A DNA stretch of 64,000 bases from assembly GCF_001403735.1 (NCBI RefSeq), contig NZ_CXPG01000013.1:124001-188000 (forward strand), read 5' to 3'. The notes below the pieces were generated by a model. It had not been told where the DNA came from and ran no database searches. It saw only the letters and a program-made list of their open reading frames with translations. Positions 1 to 10,122 of this stretch are shown piece by piece. This stretch comes from Jannaschia rubra. GTDB lineage: Bacteria > Pseudomonadota > Alphaproteobacteria > Rhodobacterales > Rhodobacteraceae. Positions within the stretch are counted from its first letter, which is position 1. Every line of letters begins with the position of its first letter. Made by a program: the position numbers and the translations under genes.

Positions 1-1490
1 TTCGCTGACGTCTGACTGCTCAGGATCAACCGCACCACCCCCAAAGCCGCCCGCCGCAGCGCATAAGGATCCTTGCTCCCCGTCGGCTTCTCATCGATCG
101 CCCAGAACCCCGCCAGCGTGTCCAGCTTGTCGGCCAGCGCCACGGCCACCGACACAGGCGCGGTCGGAACATCGTCCGAGGGGCCGAGCGGCGAATAATG
201 CTCCTGCGCGGCGGCGGCGACTTCGCGGGCCTCGCCCGCGGCTTCGGCATAGTAGCGGCCCATCAGGCCCTGCAACTCGGGAAACTCGTAGACCATTTCC
301 GAGGACAGGTCGGCCTTGGCCAGCCGCGCGGCGCGTTCGGCCAGATCGGGATCGGCGCCGACGGCGGGGGCAATTTCGCGCGCCAGCGCGGCAATGCGGT
401 CGATCCGCTCCCTCTGGCTGCCCAGCTTGGCGTGGAAGGTGACGTTGGCCAGCGACGCGATCCAGGGCTCCATCTTCTCGTCCTGCGCGACGCGGAGGTC
501 GTTTTCCCAGAAGAACCGCGCATCGGCCAGCCGGGCGGACAGCACACGGCCGTTGCCCGCGAGGATCGTCGCGCCGTCGTCGGCCGTTTCACGGTTGGCG
601 ACGGTGATGAAGCGGACGATCCGGCCGTCCCGATCGCGGACGGAAAAGAATTTCTGATGCTCCTTCATCGAGGTCTGCAACACCTCGGGCGGCAGGCCCA
701 GGAATGCCTCGTCGATCCGGCCCATCAGGACGACGGGCCATTCCACGAGGCCCGCCACCTCGGCCAGAAGGCCCGCATCCTCGACCACCTCCAGCCCGGC
801 CGCAAAGGCCTGGTTGGTCGCCTCCTGCCAGATCGCATCGGCGCGGTCCTGCGACGACAGCACCACCTTCGCACGCTTCAGCCGCGCCTCGTAATCGTCG
901 AAGGACGTCACGCGGAACCGGTCTGGCGCCATGAAGCGATGGCCTTCGGTCGTGTCGCCCGCGACGATCCCATGCACGTCCAGCGGCGCGACCTGCGCGC
1001 CTTCGTCGTTCGTGAGGATGCACAGGATCGACCGAAGCGGCCGCACCCATCGCAGACTGCCGCTGCCCCAACGCATCGACTTGGGCCAGGGGAAATCGCG
1101 GATCGTCGCTTCCAGAACTTCGGCCACGATGGCGGGAGCATCGCGCCCCTTTCGCGTGATGCGGGCAAGATAGACCTGACCCTTCTTGTCGTCCACGATG
1201 TCGAGCTGATCGCGCGTCATGCCGACGCCGCGGAGGAAGCCGTCGATGGCCTTGTCGGGCGCGTCGGTGCGCGGGCCGCGCCGCTCCTCGGTCGTGGTCG
1301 GGCTGCGGTCGGTCAGGCCCTGCACCGACAGGGCAAGCCGACGCGGGGTGCAATGGGCGACCGCGCCGGCATAGGTCAGCCCCGCGTCGACCAGCCCGTC
1401 GGTCACCAGCCGGCGCAGGTCATCGGCCGCGCGCCGCTGCATCCGGGCCGGGATTTCCTCGGACAGCAGTTCGATCAGAAGGTCGGACAT
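1..1490 (-). CDS. glyS: Glycyl-tRNA synthetase beta subunit (partial, C-terminus off the left edge)
   Basis: This is the beta chain of the bacterial two-subunit (alpha2beta2) glycyl-tRNA synthetase, which charges tRNA-Gly in the cytoplasm. Reading leftward from the ATG at 1490-1488, 496 codons are open to the window edge. The start [17 protein letters not shown] and the following stretch with LALSVQGL are typical of GlyS. Family members are about 690-750 residues, so roughly the last third, with the anticodon-binding (DALR-type) region, lies outside the window. The ATG overlaps the TGA of the upstream DUF6446-like gene by one base (TGATG), so the two are probably translationally coupled. The order glyQ - small membrane protein - glyS on one strand indicates an operon. 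Confidence 0.96.
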   Translation of the reverse strand, partial: MSDLLIELLSEEIPARMQRRAADDLRRLVTDGLVDAGLTYAGAVAHCTPRRLALSVQGLTDRSPTTTEERRGPRTDAPDKAIDGFLRGVGMTRDQLDIVDDKKGQVYLARITRKGRDAPAIVAEVLEATIRDFPWPKSMRWGSGSLRWVRPLRSILCILTNDEGAQVAPLDVHGIVAGDTTEGHRFMAPDRFRVTSFDDYEARLKRAKVVLSSQDRADAIWQEATNQAFAAGLEVVEDAGLLAEVAGLVEWPVVLMGRIDEAFLGLPPEVLQTSMKEHQKFFSVRDRDGRIVRFITVANRETADDGATILAGNGRVLSARLADARFFWENDLRVAQDEKMEPWIASLANVTFHAKLGSQRERIDRIAALAREIAPAVGADPDLAERAARLAKADLSSEMVYEFPELQGLMGRYYAEAAGEAREVAAAAQEHYSPLGPSDDVPTAPVSVAVALADKLDTLAGFWAIDEKPTGSKDPYALRRAALGVVRLILSSQTSA

Positions 1491-2032
1491 CAGAGGCTTC
1501 CCTCGATCAGGGGTTCAAAACTCGCACGGTCGGGACATTCCTCGCCCACAGGGGTGCCGTCATAGGCCTTGTCGCCGCAGTCATTCAACTCATGCCAGGC
1601 CCAGCCGCGCCCGTCGGGCGTCAGCGCGACGATGCGGTCCACGCCGTACTGCGCATTATGATAGGCGGTATAGGCCGTCGCCTCGCCTGCCTGCAGCAGG
1701 CCGTCCACCACGCCCGCGTCGAAGCAGTCGAACCAGGGCGGCGCGATGGTCGGGGCAGGGGCCGCACGCACCTCCACCGGGATTTCGCCGCCGAGGGCCG
1801 TCTGGTCGATGTCGGTCACGAAGCAGGCGCGGAAGCCCAATGGTGAGGATGAGGACGCGATGGCCTCGAGCGATACGACGGGCAGGGTGGTCAGCGACCC
1901 GTCGGGCGCCGCCAGCGTCAGCGTCACCGGCCCGTCCACGGTGGCGTAGTAGCCCCGCGTCTGCGCGTACCAGATGCCACCGCCGACCAGCAGCGCCGAC
2001 AGCAGGATGGCGATAACTGCGAACTTGCCCAA
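1490..2032 (-). CDS. DUF6446-like membrane-anchored protein between glyQ and glyS (TTG start)
   Basis: A 180-residue protein with one N-terminal membrane segment (about residues 4-20, [19 protein letters not shown]) and a periplasmic domain containing several conserved-looking Trp and Cys residues ([23 protein letters not shown]). I recall a family of this shape (DUF6446) encoded between glyQ and glyS in Rhodobacteraceae; its function is unknown. I chose the TTG at 2032: it is preceded by a GAGGAAGGA Shine-Dalgarno about 9 bases upstream and puts MGKFAV at the start, whereas upstream extension gives a Pro/Arg-rich sequence overlapping the region before glyQ's stop. The stop overlaps the glyS start by one base. 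The four Cys residues suggest oxidised disulfides in the periplasm (inference). Confidence 0.8.
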   Translation of the reverse strand: MGKFAVIAILLSALLVGGGIWYAQTRGYYATVDGPVTLTLAAPDGSLTTLPVVSLEAIASSSSPLGFRACFVTDIDQTALGGEIPVEVRAAPAPTIAPPWFDCFDAGVVDGLLQAGEATAYTAYHNAQYGVDRIVALTPDGRGWAWHELNDCGDKAYDGTPVGEECPDRASFEPLIEGSL

Positions 2033-2048
2033 TGGTCCGGTTCCTTCC

Positions 2049-2975
<927 letters not shown>

Positions 2976-3008
2976 GGGGCTTCGTCTCCGGCTGCGGGGT
3001 CGGCACCG

Positions 3009-3037
3009 CGTCTATGCGGCAACACTCTGCCCGTCAA
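3009..3037 (-). promoter_or_regulatory. Putative glyQ promoter
   Basis: On the minus strand TTGACG (3037-3032), a 17-base spacer and TAGACG (3014-3009) form a good sigma-70-type promoter. The predicted transcription start near 3002 gives a leader of about 25-30 bases before the glyQ ATG. Confidence 0.6.
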
Positions 3038-3133
3038 CGCGGCGCGTCTCGGCCTTCCCGGGTGGCGCAGGCCTTTCCTTGAGCGGTCCGGTTGATAAGG
3101 AAGCGTCAAGGATTGTCCCCTACGAGAGGTGTC

Positions 3134-4894
3134 ATGCGTCTGGCCCTGATTTCCATCGTCCTGTCCGTCCTCGCCGGGATCGCCGCCGCGCAGGATCGCG
3201 CCTTCGTCCAGATCGAGGCACATCCCAGTCTGGTCGAGGCCATGAGCCGGGCGCGCGCCTATGGCGGCATCGTCACCGATATCAACGGGTTCTCGCTGGG
3301 CGGCGGCTGGTACGGGATCGCGCTCGGGCCCTATGACCCCGACACGGCCGTCGTTCGCCTTGCCCGTCTGCGCAATGAGGGTCTGATCCCGCGCGACAGT
3401 TATGTCACCGAAGGCGACACCTACGGCGAGCGCTTCTGGCCCGTGGGCGGCGCGTCGGAAACCGTCATATCGGACAGGCCGACCGGCAACACGCAGACCG
3501 CCGGCATCGCCGTGCCGGACTCCGCCGTGCCGGACTCCGTGGTCCCGGTCCCCGAAACCCCCGAGCCGGAGGAGACGGCGCGGGAGGCACGCCGCTCCGA
3601 GTCCCTCCTGACGCGGGAGGCGAAGATGGACATCCAGCGCGCGCTCCAATGGCTCGGCTTCTACGAGGGCGCAATCGACGGCAGCTATGGTTCCGGCACG
3701 CGCAATTCGATGGGTCGCTGGCAGGTCTCCGCAGGGGTCGCCGATGTGACCGGCATCCTGACGACGCGCCAACGGTCCCGTCTGATGGAGGACTACACGG
3801 CGGCGCAGGCCGAACTGGGCCTTGAACCGCTGGCGGTGGACAAGGCCGGCATCTCGCTGACCGCACCCATGGGGCTCGTCACATTCGACCGGATCGAGGC
3901 GCCCTTCGTCCACTATGCCGAGAAGGACGGCAGCGGCGTCCGCATGTCACTGATCTCGCAGCCGGGCGACGCGGCGACGCTCGCCGGGCTCTACGAGATC
4001 ATCCAGACGCTCGACATCGTTCCGACGCTCGGTGACCGCTCCCGTTCGGAGGAAGCGTTCCAGATCACGGGGATCGCACCCGATCGGACGACGCGGGTCT
4101 CCGCTCGGCTGATAAACGGCAACATCCTGGGCTATATCCTCAGCTGGCCTGAAGCGCAGGATAAGCTGGCCGCGCGCGCTTTGCCCGAGATGGAGCGGAC
4201 GCTCACATCGACCGGACCGGCCCTCTCGCCTGACACCGGGTTCGAGCCTGCGGAGCAGAGCTTCGACATGGTGTCCGGGCTGGAAGTTCGGCAACCGCTG
4301 CGCTCCGCCTCCGGCTTCTTCGTCGACCGGAGCGGCGTCGTCGTCACGGCATCGGGCACCGTCGAGGGCTGCGGACGCGTCACCATCGACCGAAGGCACG
4401 AAGCCGAGGTGATCCTGTCGCGGGACGGCGTCGCGGTGCTTCGGCCAATCGACCGGCTCGTCCCCCTTGCGACGGCGTCGTTTGCACCGGCGGAGGGGCG
4501 CCTGAAAAGCCGGGTCGCGGTCGGTGGCTTTCCCTACGGCGGTATCCTGGGGGATGCGACGCTGACCTTCGGGTCGCTGGAGGATGTGCGCGGACTGGAG
4601 GGCGAGGGCGATCTGCTGCGGTTGTCGCTCGCGGCACGCGCGGGTGACGTGGGCGGCCCCGTCCTCGATGCGTCGGGACGGGTCGCGGGCCTGCTCCTGC
4701 CTCGACCGGCAGGCGACGACCGGGCCTTGCCGGCGGACCTCACCTTCGCCCTCAAAGCGTCCGCGGTCGCCCGGTTGCTGGAGGACGCGGGCATCGACTC
4801 CACCCCGCCTGGAACCGGGAGCGGCGCCGTCGCGCCCGAAGACCTCACCACGCTCGCCATCGGCATGACGGTGCTGGTCGGTTGCTGGAAATGA
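3134..4894 (+). CDS. Secreted SPOR-like / peptidoglycan-binding protein with a degenerate trypsin-like domain
   Basis: A 586-residue exported protein. Start chosen at ATG 3134 (GAGAGG ribosome site), giving a clear signal peptide ending near AQDRAF (cleavage about residue 20). Residues ~20-105 resemble a SPOR-type repeat (AFVQIEAHPSL, GGGWYGIALGPY). Residues ~163-215 are a PG_binding_1 domain (MDIQRALQWLGFYEGAIDG). The C-terminal ~190 residues have the fold pattern of a DegP-like serine protease (SASGFFVDRSGVVVTASG, then GDVGGPVLDASGRVAG), but the catalytic positions are replaced: Gly408 where the family has His, Gly432 (or the shifted Asp431) for Asp, and Val506 for the Ser of GNSGGP. It is therefore likely non-proteolytic and a wall-associated scaffold or sensor (inference). 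It is monocistronic, divergent from glyQ and convergent with trkH, 6 bases apart. Confidence 0.85.
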   Translation: MRLALISIVLSVLAGIAAAQDRAFVQIEAHPSLVEAMSRARAYGGIVTDINGFSLGGGWYGIALGPYDPDTAVVRLARLRNEGLIPRDSYVTEGDTYGERFWPVGGASETVISDRPTGNTQTAGIAVPDSAVPDSVVPVPETPEPEETAREARRSESLLTREAKMDIQRALQWLGFYEGAIDGSYGSGTRNSMGRWQVSAGVADVTGILTTRQRSRLMEDYTAAQAELGLEPLAVDKAGISLTAPMGLVTFDRIEAPFVHYAEKDGSGVRMSLISQPGDAATLAGLYEIIQTLDIVPTLGDRSRSEEAFQITGIAPDRTTRVSARLINGNILGYILSWPEAQDKLAARALPEMERTLTSTGPALSPDTGFEPAEQSFDMVSGLEVRQPLRSASGFFVDRSGVVVTASGTVEGCGRVTIDRRHEAEVILSRDGVAVLRPIDRLVPLATASFAPAEGRLKSRVAVGGFPYGGILGDATLTFGSLEDVRGLEGEGDLLRLSLAARAGDVGGPVLDASGRVAGLLLPRPAGDDRALPADLTFALKASAVARLLEDAGIDSTPPGTGSGAVAPEDLTTLAIGMTVLVGCWK

Positions 4895-4900
4895 CCGTTG

Positions 4901-6349
4901 TCATCCGCGCCAGAAGCGGCGGGTGAACAGCACATAGACCACCACGAGTTCAAGCCGCCCGATCAGCATGGCCGCGGCGAGCAGCCACTTCGCCGTATCG
5001 CCCAGCATCGAGAAGTTGCCCGCGGGCCCGATGATGTCGCCAAGGCCCGGCCCGATGTTGGCGATGGCCGTCGCCGCGCCGGAGATCGAGGTGACGAAGT
5101 CCAGCCCGGTCATGGCGAGAAGCACGGCGAAAACGCCCAGCGTGACAACGAACAGGACGAAGAACGCCATTACCGAAGACAGCACGTCGGTGCCGACCGG
5201 GCGGCCTTCGTAGCGGGGGCGGAAGATGCCGTGGGGTGAATGGACCCGCTGCAGCTCCGCCTTCATCGCCGCGAACAGGATCTGATATCGGAAGATCTTG
5301 ACCGAGCACGACGTCGACCCCGCGCATCCCCCGATCAGCCCGCAGAAGAAGAAAAGCGCGATGATGAAGCCGCCCCAGAGCATGTAGTCGACGCTGGCAT
5401 AGCCCGTTCCCGTCAGGATCGACGCGATGTTGAACATCGCCTCGCGGATCGCCTGTTCCGGGTGATAGCCGTCCACCAGCATCAGCGTGGCCGCGGTCAC
5501 GCCCACCAGCACGACGACCGTGCCCAGGAAGGCGCGTAACTGGCTGTTGGTCAGCAACGGCTTTCCATTCCCGTTCACCATCTGGACGTAAAGGACGAAT
5601 GGTGAGGCGGCGATGAGCATGAACAACGTCGCGATGTACTCGATCGGCCCTTGGAACCGCTCGAAGCTCGCGTCGTAGTTGGCGAACCCCCCCGTCGAGA
5701 CCGTGGTCATCGAATGAACGATGGCGTCGAAGGGGTCCATCCCGGCCGCACGATACGCGAGCCCGCATGCCACCGTGATCGCGAGGTAGATGGTCGATAT
5801 GGTCGAGGCGATCTCGGCCGCGCGGGGCAGGACCTTGCCGCCCGTGTCGAAGGCCTCGGAGCGGAAGATCTGCATGCCGCCGACCCGCAGTTCGGGCAGG
5901 AAGACCATCGCCACGACGACGATTCCGATGCCGCCGAACCACTGAAGCAGGCCGCGCCAGAGCAGGATCCCTTCCGGCAGGGCATCGAGACCCGTGACGA
6001 CCGTCGACCCGGTGGTGGTGAGGCCCGACATCGCCTCGAAGAAGGCATCCGTATAACTGAGTTGCGTCGCGCCGATCATCAGCGGCAAGGCCGCGAACAC
6101 CGGCAGCATAAGCCACACGCAGGTCGTGAGAAGGAACGTCTGTTGTCGGCTCAACCGCTCGGGCACGGCGTTCGACGTCGCCAGCGACAGGCACATACCG
6201 ATCAGGAGGGTGATGGTCCCGGCCTCGACGAAGACCGGCCATTCGCCGTTGCCGGCGACGATGTCGGCGATCATCGGCAGGGCCATCGACCCCCCGAGCG
6301 CCAGCAGAAGCAGGCCGATCACATATCCGACAGGGCGCACGTCCAGCAT
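4901..6349 (-). CDS. trkH: TrkH family potassium uptake protein
   Basis: The pore-forming subunit of the Trk potassium transporter in the inner membrane, 482 residues, the usual size. The four pore loops with their conserved glycines can be read in order: LTTTGSTVV, TTVSTGGF, ILTGTGYA and IGGCAGSTS. About ten hydrophobic helices surround them. The start at 6349 (MLDVRPVGYV) is chosen because longer versions add an Arg/Ser-rich non-membrane sequence; no convincing ribosome site is visible, which makes the start moderately uncertain. No trkA is present in the window. It follows an EamA transporter gene on the same strand with a 31-base gap, so they could be cotranscribed. Confidence 0.93.
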   Translation of the reverse strand: MLDVRPVGYVIGLLLLALGGSMALPMIADIVAGNGEWPVFVEAGTITLLIGMCLSLATSNAVPERLSRQQTFLLTTCVWLMLPVFAALPLMIGATQLSYTDAFFEAMSGLTTTGSTVVTGLDALPEGILLWRGLLQWFGGIGIVVVAMVFLPELRVGGMQIFRSEAFDTGGKVLPRAAEIASTISTIYLAITVACGLAYRAAGMDPFDAIVHSMTTVSTGGFANYDASFERFQGPIEYIATLFMLIAASPFVLYVQMVNGNGKPLLTNSQLRAFLGTVVVLVGVTAATLMLVDGYHPEQAIREAMFNIASILTGTGYASVDYMLWGGFIIALFFFCGLIGGCAGSTSCSVKIFRYQILFAAMKAELQRVHSPHGIFRPRYEGRPVGTDVLSSVMAFFVLFVVTLGVFAVLLAMTGLDFVTSISGAATAIANIGPGLGDIIGPAGNFSMLGDTAKWLLAAAMLIGRLELVVVYVLFTRRFWRG

Positions 6350-6380
6350 CGCGTCCGTGTCCGTCGCGCTGCAGCAGGTG

Positions 6381-7322
6381 TCAAGGACGGCGTGGGGCCT
6401 TCGACTTTCGCGGTCCGCGATGCCCCGACTGGCTGACCGCGAGGCCACAGCCGATCAGCGCGAGTGCCGCGAAGAACCGGCCGGGCAGGTCCTCGCCCAG
6501 GAGCAACGCGCCGCAGAGCATCGACCAGACCGGCACCTGATAATTCACCAGCGTCATGAACGAAGGTCCGGCGCTTCGGATCACCTGCACCCGCAGAAGC
6601 GTCGCAAGGGCCGTGGGGACCAGGCCCAGAAACACGATCGCCGCCATTGTGCCAGGGCTGGCCAGGCCCGGCATCCCCTCGACCAGCAACATCGCCGGCA
6701 GCAGGATCCCCGCGCCGACCAGCAGCGTCAGCGCCGAGAGCCATATCGCATCGACCGGCGGACACCGGCGTGTCAGGATGGAACCGAGGGCATAGCTGAC
6801 GGTCGCCGCGATGCACGCGAGTCGGCCGAGCGCCACGAGGTCGCCGTCGCCGACAAGTGCGATGCCGGGCCCGAGCAGCACCAGCGCTCCGGTGAGCCCC
6901 AGGCCGAAACCCATCGCCTTGCGCGCCGTCAGTCGGTCGCCCGGGACGAACCAGTGCGCCATGGGCAGGACGAACAGCGGAAGCACCGCCATCGACAGCC
7001 CCGCGAAGGCCGAAGGCACGTATTGCTGCCCCCAGGACAGCAGCATGAACGGCAGGGCCGAAGTCAATACGCCCAAGGTCAGGACGAACCCCGCGAGCGT
7101 CGGGGTCATGCGTGGCGCGGAGCGTCCTGTGACCGCAACCAGCGACAGCAACGCCAGCGCCCCGAGCGTCGTCCGGGCCGTGGCGACCGTGACAGGCCCA
7201 TATCCGCGCAGCGCGATGGTCACGACCATGAACGTACCGCCCCAGATCAGCCCCAGGCCGATCACCGATGCCCAGTTTCCCGGCGTCGGGGCCGATACGG
7301 GGGTGTCGGTCGTGGCGCTCAT
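6381..7322 (-). CDS. EamA/DMT-family transporter
   Basis: A 313-residue inner-membrane protein of the drug/metabolite transporter superfamily with two EamA repeats of five helices each (GLGLIWGGTFMVVTIALRGY opens the first; the second begins near MAIGFGLGLTGALVLL-type sequence, here KAMGFGLGLTGALVLL). These proteins export amino acids or other metabolites; the substrate cannot be read from sequence. The start MSATTDTP at 7322 was chosen because further upstream codons encode a Ser/Arg-rich stretch unlike the family. The tail is basic (GPRKSKAPRRP). It lies between the orphan 156-residue gene and trkH on the same strand. Confidence 0.9.
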   Translation of the reverse strand: MSATTDTPVSAPTPGNWASVIGLGLIWGGTFMVVTIALRGYGPVTVATARTTLGALALLSLVAVTGRSAPRMTPTLAGFVLTLGVLTSALPFMLLSWGQQYVPSAFAGLSMAVLPLFVLPMAHWFVPGDRLTARKAMGFGLGLTGALVLLGPGIALVGDGDLVALGRLACIAATVSYALGSILTRRCPPVDAIWLSALTLLVGAGILLPAMLLVEGMPGLASPGTMAAIVFLGLVPTALATLLRVQVIRSAGPSFMTLVNYQVPVWSMLCGALLLGEDLPGRFFAALALIGCGLAVSQSGHRGPRKSKAPRRP

Positions 7323-7371
7323 GGCACGAATGTCCCGACTGCGCGGATGCGACAGGCTATGGATTGCGTCG

Positions 7372-7842
7372 TCATTCCGAATAATGAGCGAACACCGCCG
7401 ATTGCTGATCGCGCAGGAATGCGTCGGCATCGTCGAAGTCGTAACCGAGTTGTCGAGCGGCGACCGAGAACCCTTTCAAGGTGGAGGGATCCATGTCGCC
7501 CGTCCCGATATGCCGCTTGTTGACCACGATTGCGCTGACCATCGGCAAGCCACGCAGGTGCGCCCAGCGGACAAGATCCCCCAGGTGGGCATTCATCGCA
7601 TGTCGGATGGCGTTCCAGTCCGCACCGTTTTCGTCTGCGACCTCGCCATAGCTCAGATACCGACCCTCGGCCGCGGCCCTGGCGATCAACGCAAGCGACG
7701 TCTCGAAATCGAGACCGGATCGTCGTCCGCGGGCCTCCAGAAGGTCATCGTACCTGGGTCTTCGCGTTTCGCCGAGACGTTCGTGGTTGGCGATTTCCGC
7801 ATCCAGCTGATTGTCGGACATTTCGGATATCGCTTTCGCCAT
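7372..7842 (-). CDS. Conserved hypothetical protein, 156 residues
   Basis: I do not recognise a characterised family. The protein is soluble, rich in Asp/Ala/Arg, with no signal peptide or membrane segment. Residues 5-40 are likely helical (EMSDNQLDAEIANHERLGE), followed by FETSLALIARAAAEGRYLSYGEVADENGADW, which looks like a small helical, winged-helix-like segment, then LPMVSAIVVNKRHIGTGDM and a helical tail. The LSYGEVA stretch is reminiscent of the alkyltransferase-like DNA-binding motif, but no PCHR-type active site is present. A good GGAGAA ribosome site precedes the ATG, and codon usage matches its neighbours, so it is likely expressed. Compared with neighbours it is AT-richer in its flanks, which may point to more recent acquisition (weak). 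Confidence 0.72.
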   Translation of the reverse strand: MAKAISEMSDNQLDAEIANHERLGETRRPRYDDLLEARGRRSGLDFETSLALIARAAAEGRYLSYGEVADENGADWNAIRHAMNAHLGDLVRWAHLRGLPMVSAIVVNKRHIGTGDMDPSTLKGFSVAARQLGYDFDDADAFLRDQQSAVFAHYSE

Positions 7843-7927
7843 GACTTTCTCCGAACTCTCTCATGTTGCATAACCAACCCTGACGGTCGTCCGTAGCGGG
7901 GTCCAAATATCCGGATCGACCGGAGCG

Positions 7928-7953
7928 CGGAGCCGTTCGGGCGAACGGCTCCG
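7928..7953 (-). terminator. Strong stem-loop downstream of ilvC
   Basis: An 11-bp perfect stem CGGAGCCGTTC / GAACGGCTCCG with a GGGC loop begins 8 bases after the ilvC stop codon. There is no U-tract on the ilvC strand, so it may be a weak intrinsic terminator or a 3' end stabiliser. Confidence 0.6.
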
Positions 7954-7961
7954 CCCCTTGC

Positions 7962-9102
<1,141 letters not shown>

Positions 9103-9116
9103 GAAACAAGAAGATC

Positions 9117-9572
9117 ATGCTCGACGACATCGACCGCCGCATCCTGCGTCGCTGGCAGGCGGACCCCGACATGACGGCGGCCGACCTCGCGGCGGCCATC
9201 GGCCTGCCGGCGGCAACCGTCGCACGTCGGATCGAACGTCTGCGCGAGGCCGGGGTGCTGCGCGGCGTGCATAGCGTCATCGATTGGACGGCCCTTGGCT
9301 ATGCGGTCGAGGTTTCGCTTCGTGTCCAGCTCGACAAGACGGCACCGCGCGCCTTCGACACCTTCATGGCCGCGGCCCGCAAGGTGCCCGAAGTCACCGA
9401 GATGCAGACGTTCCTCGGCCGCGTCGACCTGCGCTTGACCGTGATCGCCCGCGACATGGCGCATTGGCAGAGCCTCTACCGCGATGCGATCCTGACCCTG
9501 CCGCATATCGCCGAGATCGAGGCGCTGATGCATGTCGCGACCGTCAAGACCGACCAGACGCTGCCGATCTGA
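9117..9572 (+). CDS. Lrp/AsnC family transcriptional regulator (first of a tandem pair)
   Basis: A 151-residue DNA-binding regulator. Residues ~1-60 form the helix-turn-helix (LDDIDRRILRRWQADPDMTAADLAAAIGLPAATVARRIERLREAGV), and the remainder is the alpha-beta RAM/effector domain (FMAAARKVPEVTEMQTFLGRVDLRLTVI). Family members form octamers and respond to amino acids. It is divergent from ilvC, and its TGA overlaps the ATG of the second regulator by one base, so the two are coexpressed and may form mixed oligomers. The shared upstream region carries several dyads. Neither effector nor target can be read from sequence. Confidence 0.93.
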   Translation: MLDDIDRRILRRWQADPDMTAADLAAAIGLPAATVARRIERLREAGVLRGVHSVIDWTALGYAVEVSLRVQLDKTAPRAFDTFMAAARKVPEVTEMQTFLGRVDLRLTVIARDMAHWQSLYRDAILTLPHIAEIEALMHVATVKTDQTLPI

Positions 9573-10027
9573 TGGAACCGCTCGACCCCAAGGACCGCGC
9601 GATCCTCCGCGTCGTGCAGACAAACGCGACCCTGTCGGCCGGAGCGGTCGGGCGCGCGGTCGGCCTGTCGCAACCGGCCGCCTGGCGTCGCCTGCGCCGC
9701 CTGCGTGACACCGGCGTGCTGCGCGGGCGGGAACTGTCGCTCGACTTGGAGAAACTGGGATTCGGCGTCACTGTCTTTCTGGGCATCAAGCTCGCCACGC
9801 GGGGCCGCGTCTCGCTCGACGATTTCGAGCGGGCGGTCTCGGCCATCCCCGAAGTGCGCCGCGTCGATCACGTTCTGGGGCGCTACGACTACCGCCTGCG
9901 CGTCACCGCCCGCGACCTGCCCGATTTCGAGCGCGTCCTGCGCCGTCGCATCATGGCCCTGCCCGGCGTGGGCGAGGTGGAGGCCAACGTCCTTCTGTCC
10001 GAGGAACGCCTGCCAGGCCCGATCTAG
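9572..10027 (+). CDS. Lrp/AsnC family transcriptional regulator (second of a tandem pair)
   Basis: Another 151-residue Lrp/AsnC protein, clearly paralogous in layout to the preceding gene but divergent in sequence: HTH in residues ~4-60 (DPKDRAILRVVQTNATLSAGAVGRAVGLSQPAAWRRLRRLRDTGV) and a RAM domain (FERAVSAIPEVRRVDHVLGRYDYRLRV). The start ATG overlaps the previous stop (TGATG), indicating translational coupling. Tandem Lrp pairs of this sort may act as hetero-oligomers; the close link with divergent ilvC suggests a branched-chain amino-acid signal (inference). Confidence 0.93.
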   Translation: MEPLDPKDRAILRVVQTNATLSAGAVGRAVGLSQPAAWRRLRRLRDTGVLRGRELSLDLEKLGFGVTVFLGIKLATRGRVSLDDFERAVSAIPEVRRVDHVLGRYDYRLRVTARDLPDFERVLRRRIMALPGVGEVEANVLLSEERLPGPI

Positions 10028-10068
10028 GCCACGCGCGCGACGGCCCGCGCGAAATCCCCGCGGCCCCT

Positions 10069-10097
10069 TTGCTTCCGCCCGCGCCCCGTGAAACAGT
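10069..10097 (+). promoter_or_regulatory. Putative promoter of the class V aminotransferase gene
   Basis: TTGCTT (10069-10074), 17-base spacer, AACAGT (10092-10097). The -10 box is only a moderate match. Confidence 0.35.
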
Positions 10098-10122
10098 GCG
10101 CCAAAAGCAGCGGAGATCCGAC

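Noticed and set aside
198-1565. Long open frame on the plus strand opposite glyS.
   Set aside because: Composition is His/Arg/Gly-rich as expected for the complement of a GC-rich gene; glyS is unambiguous on the other strand.
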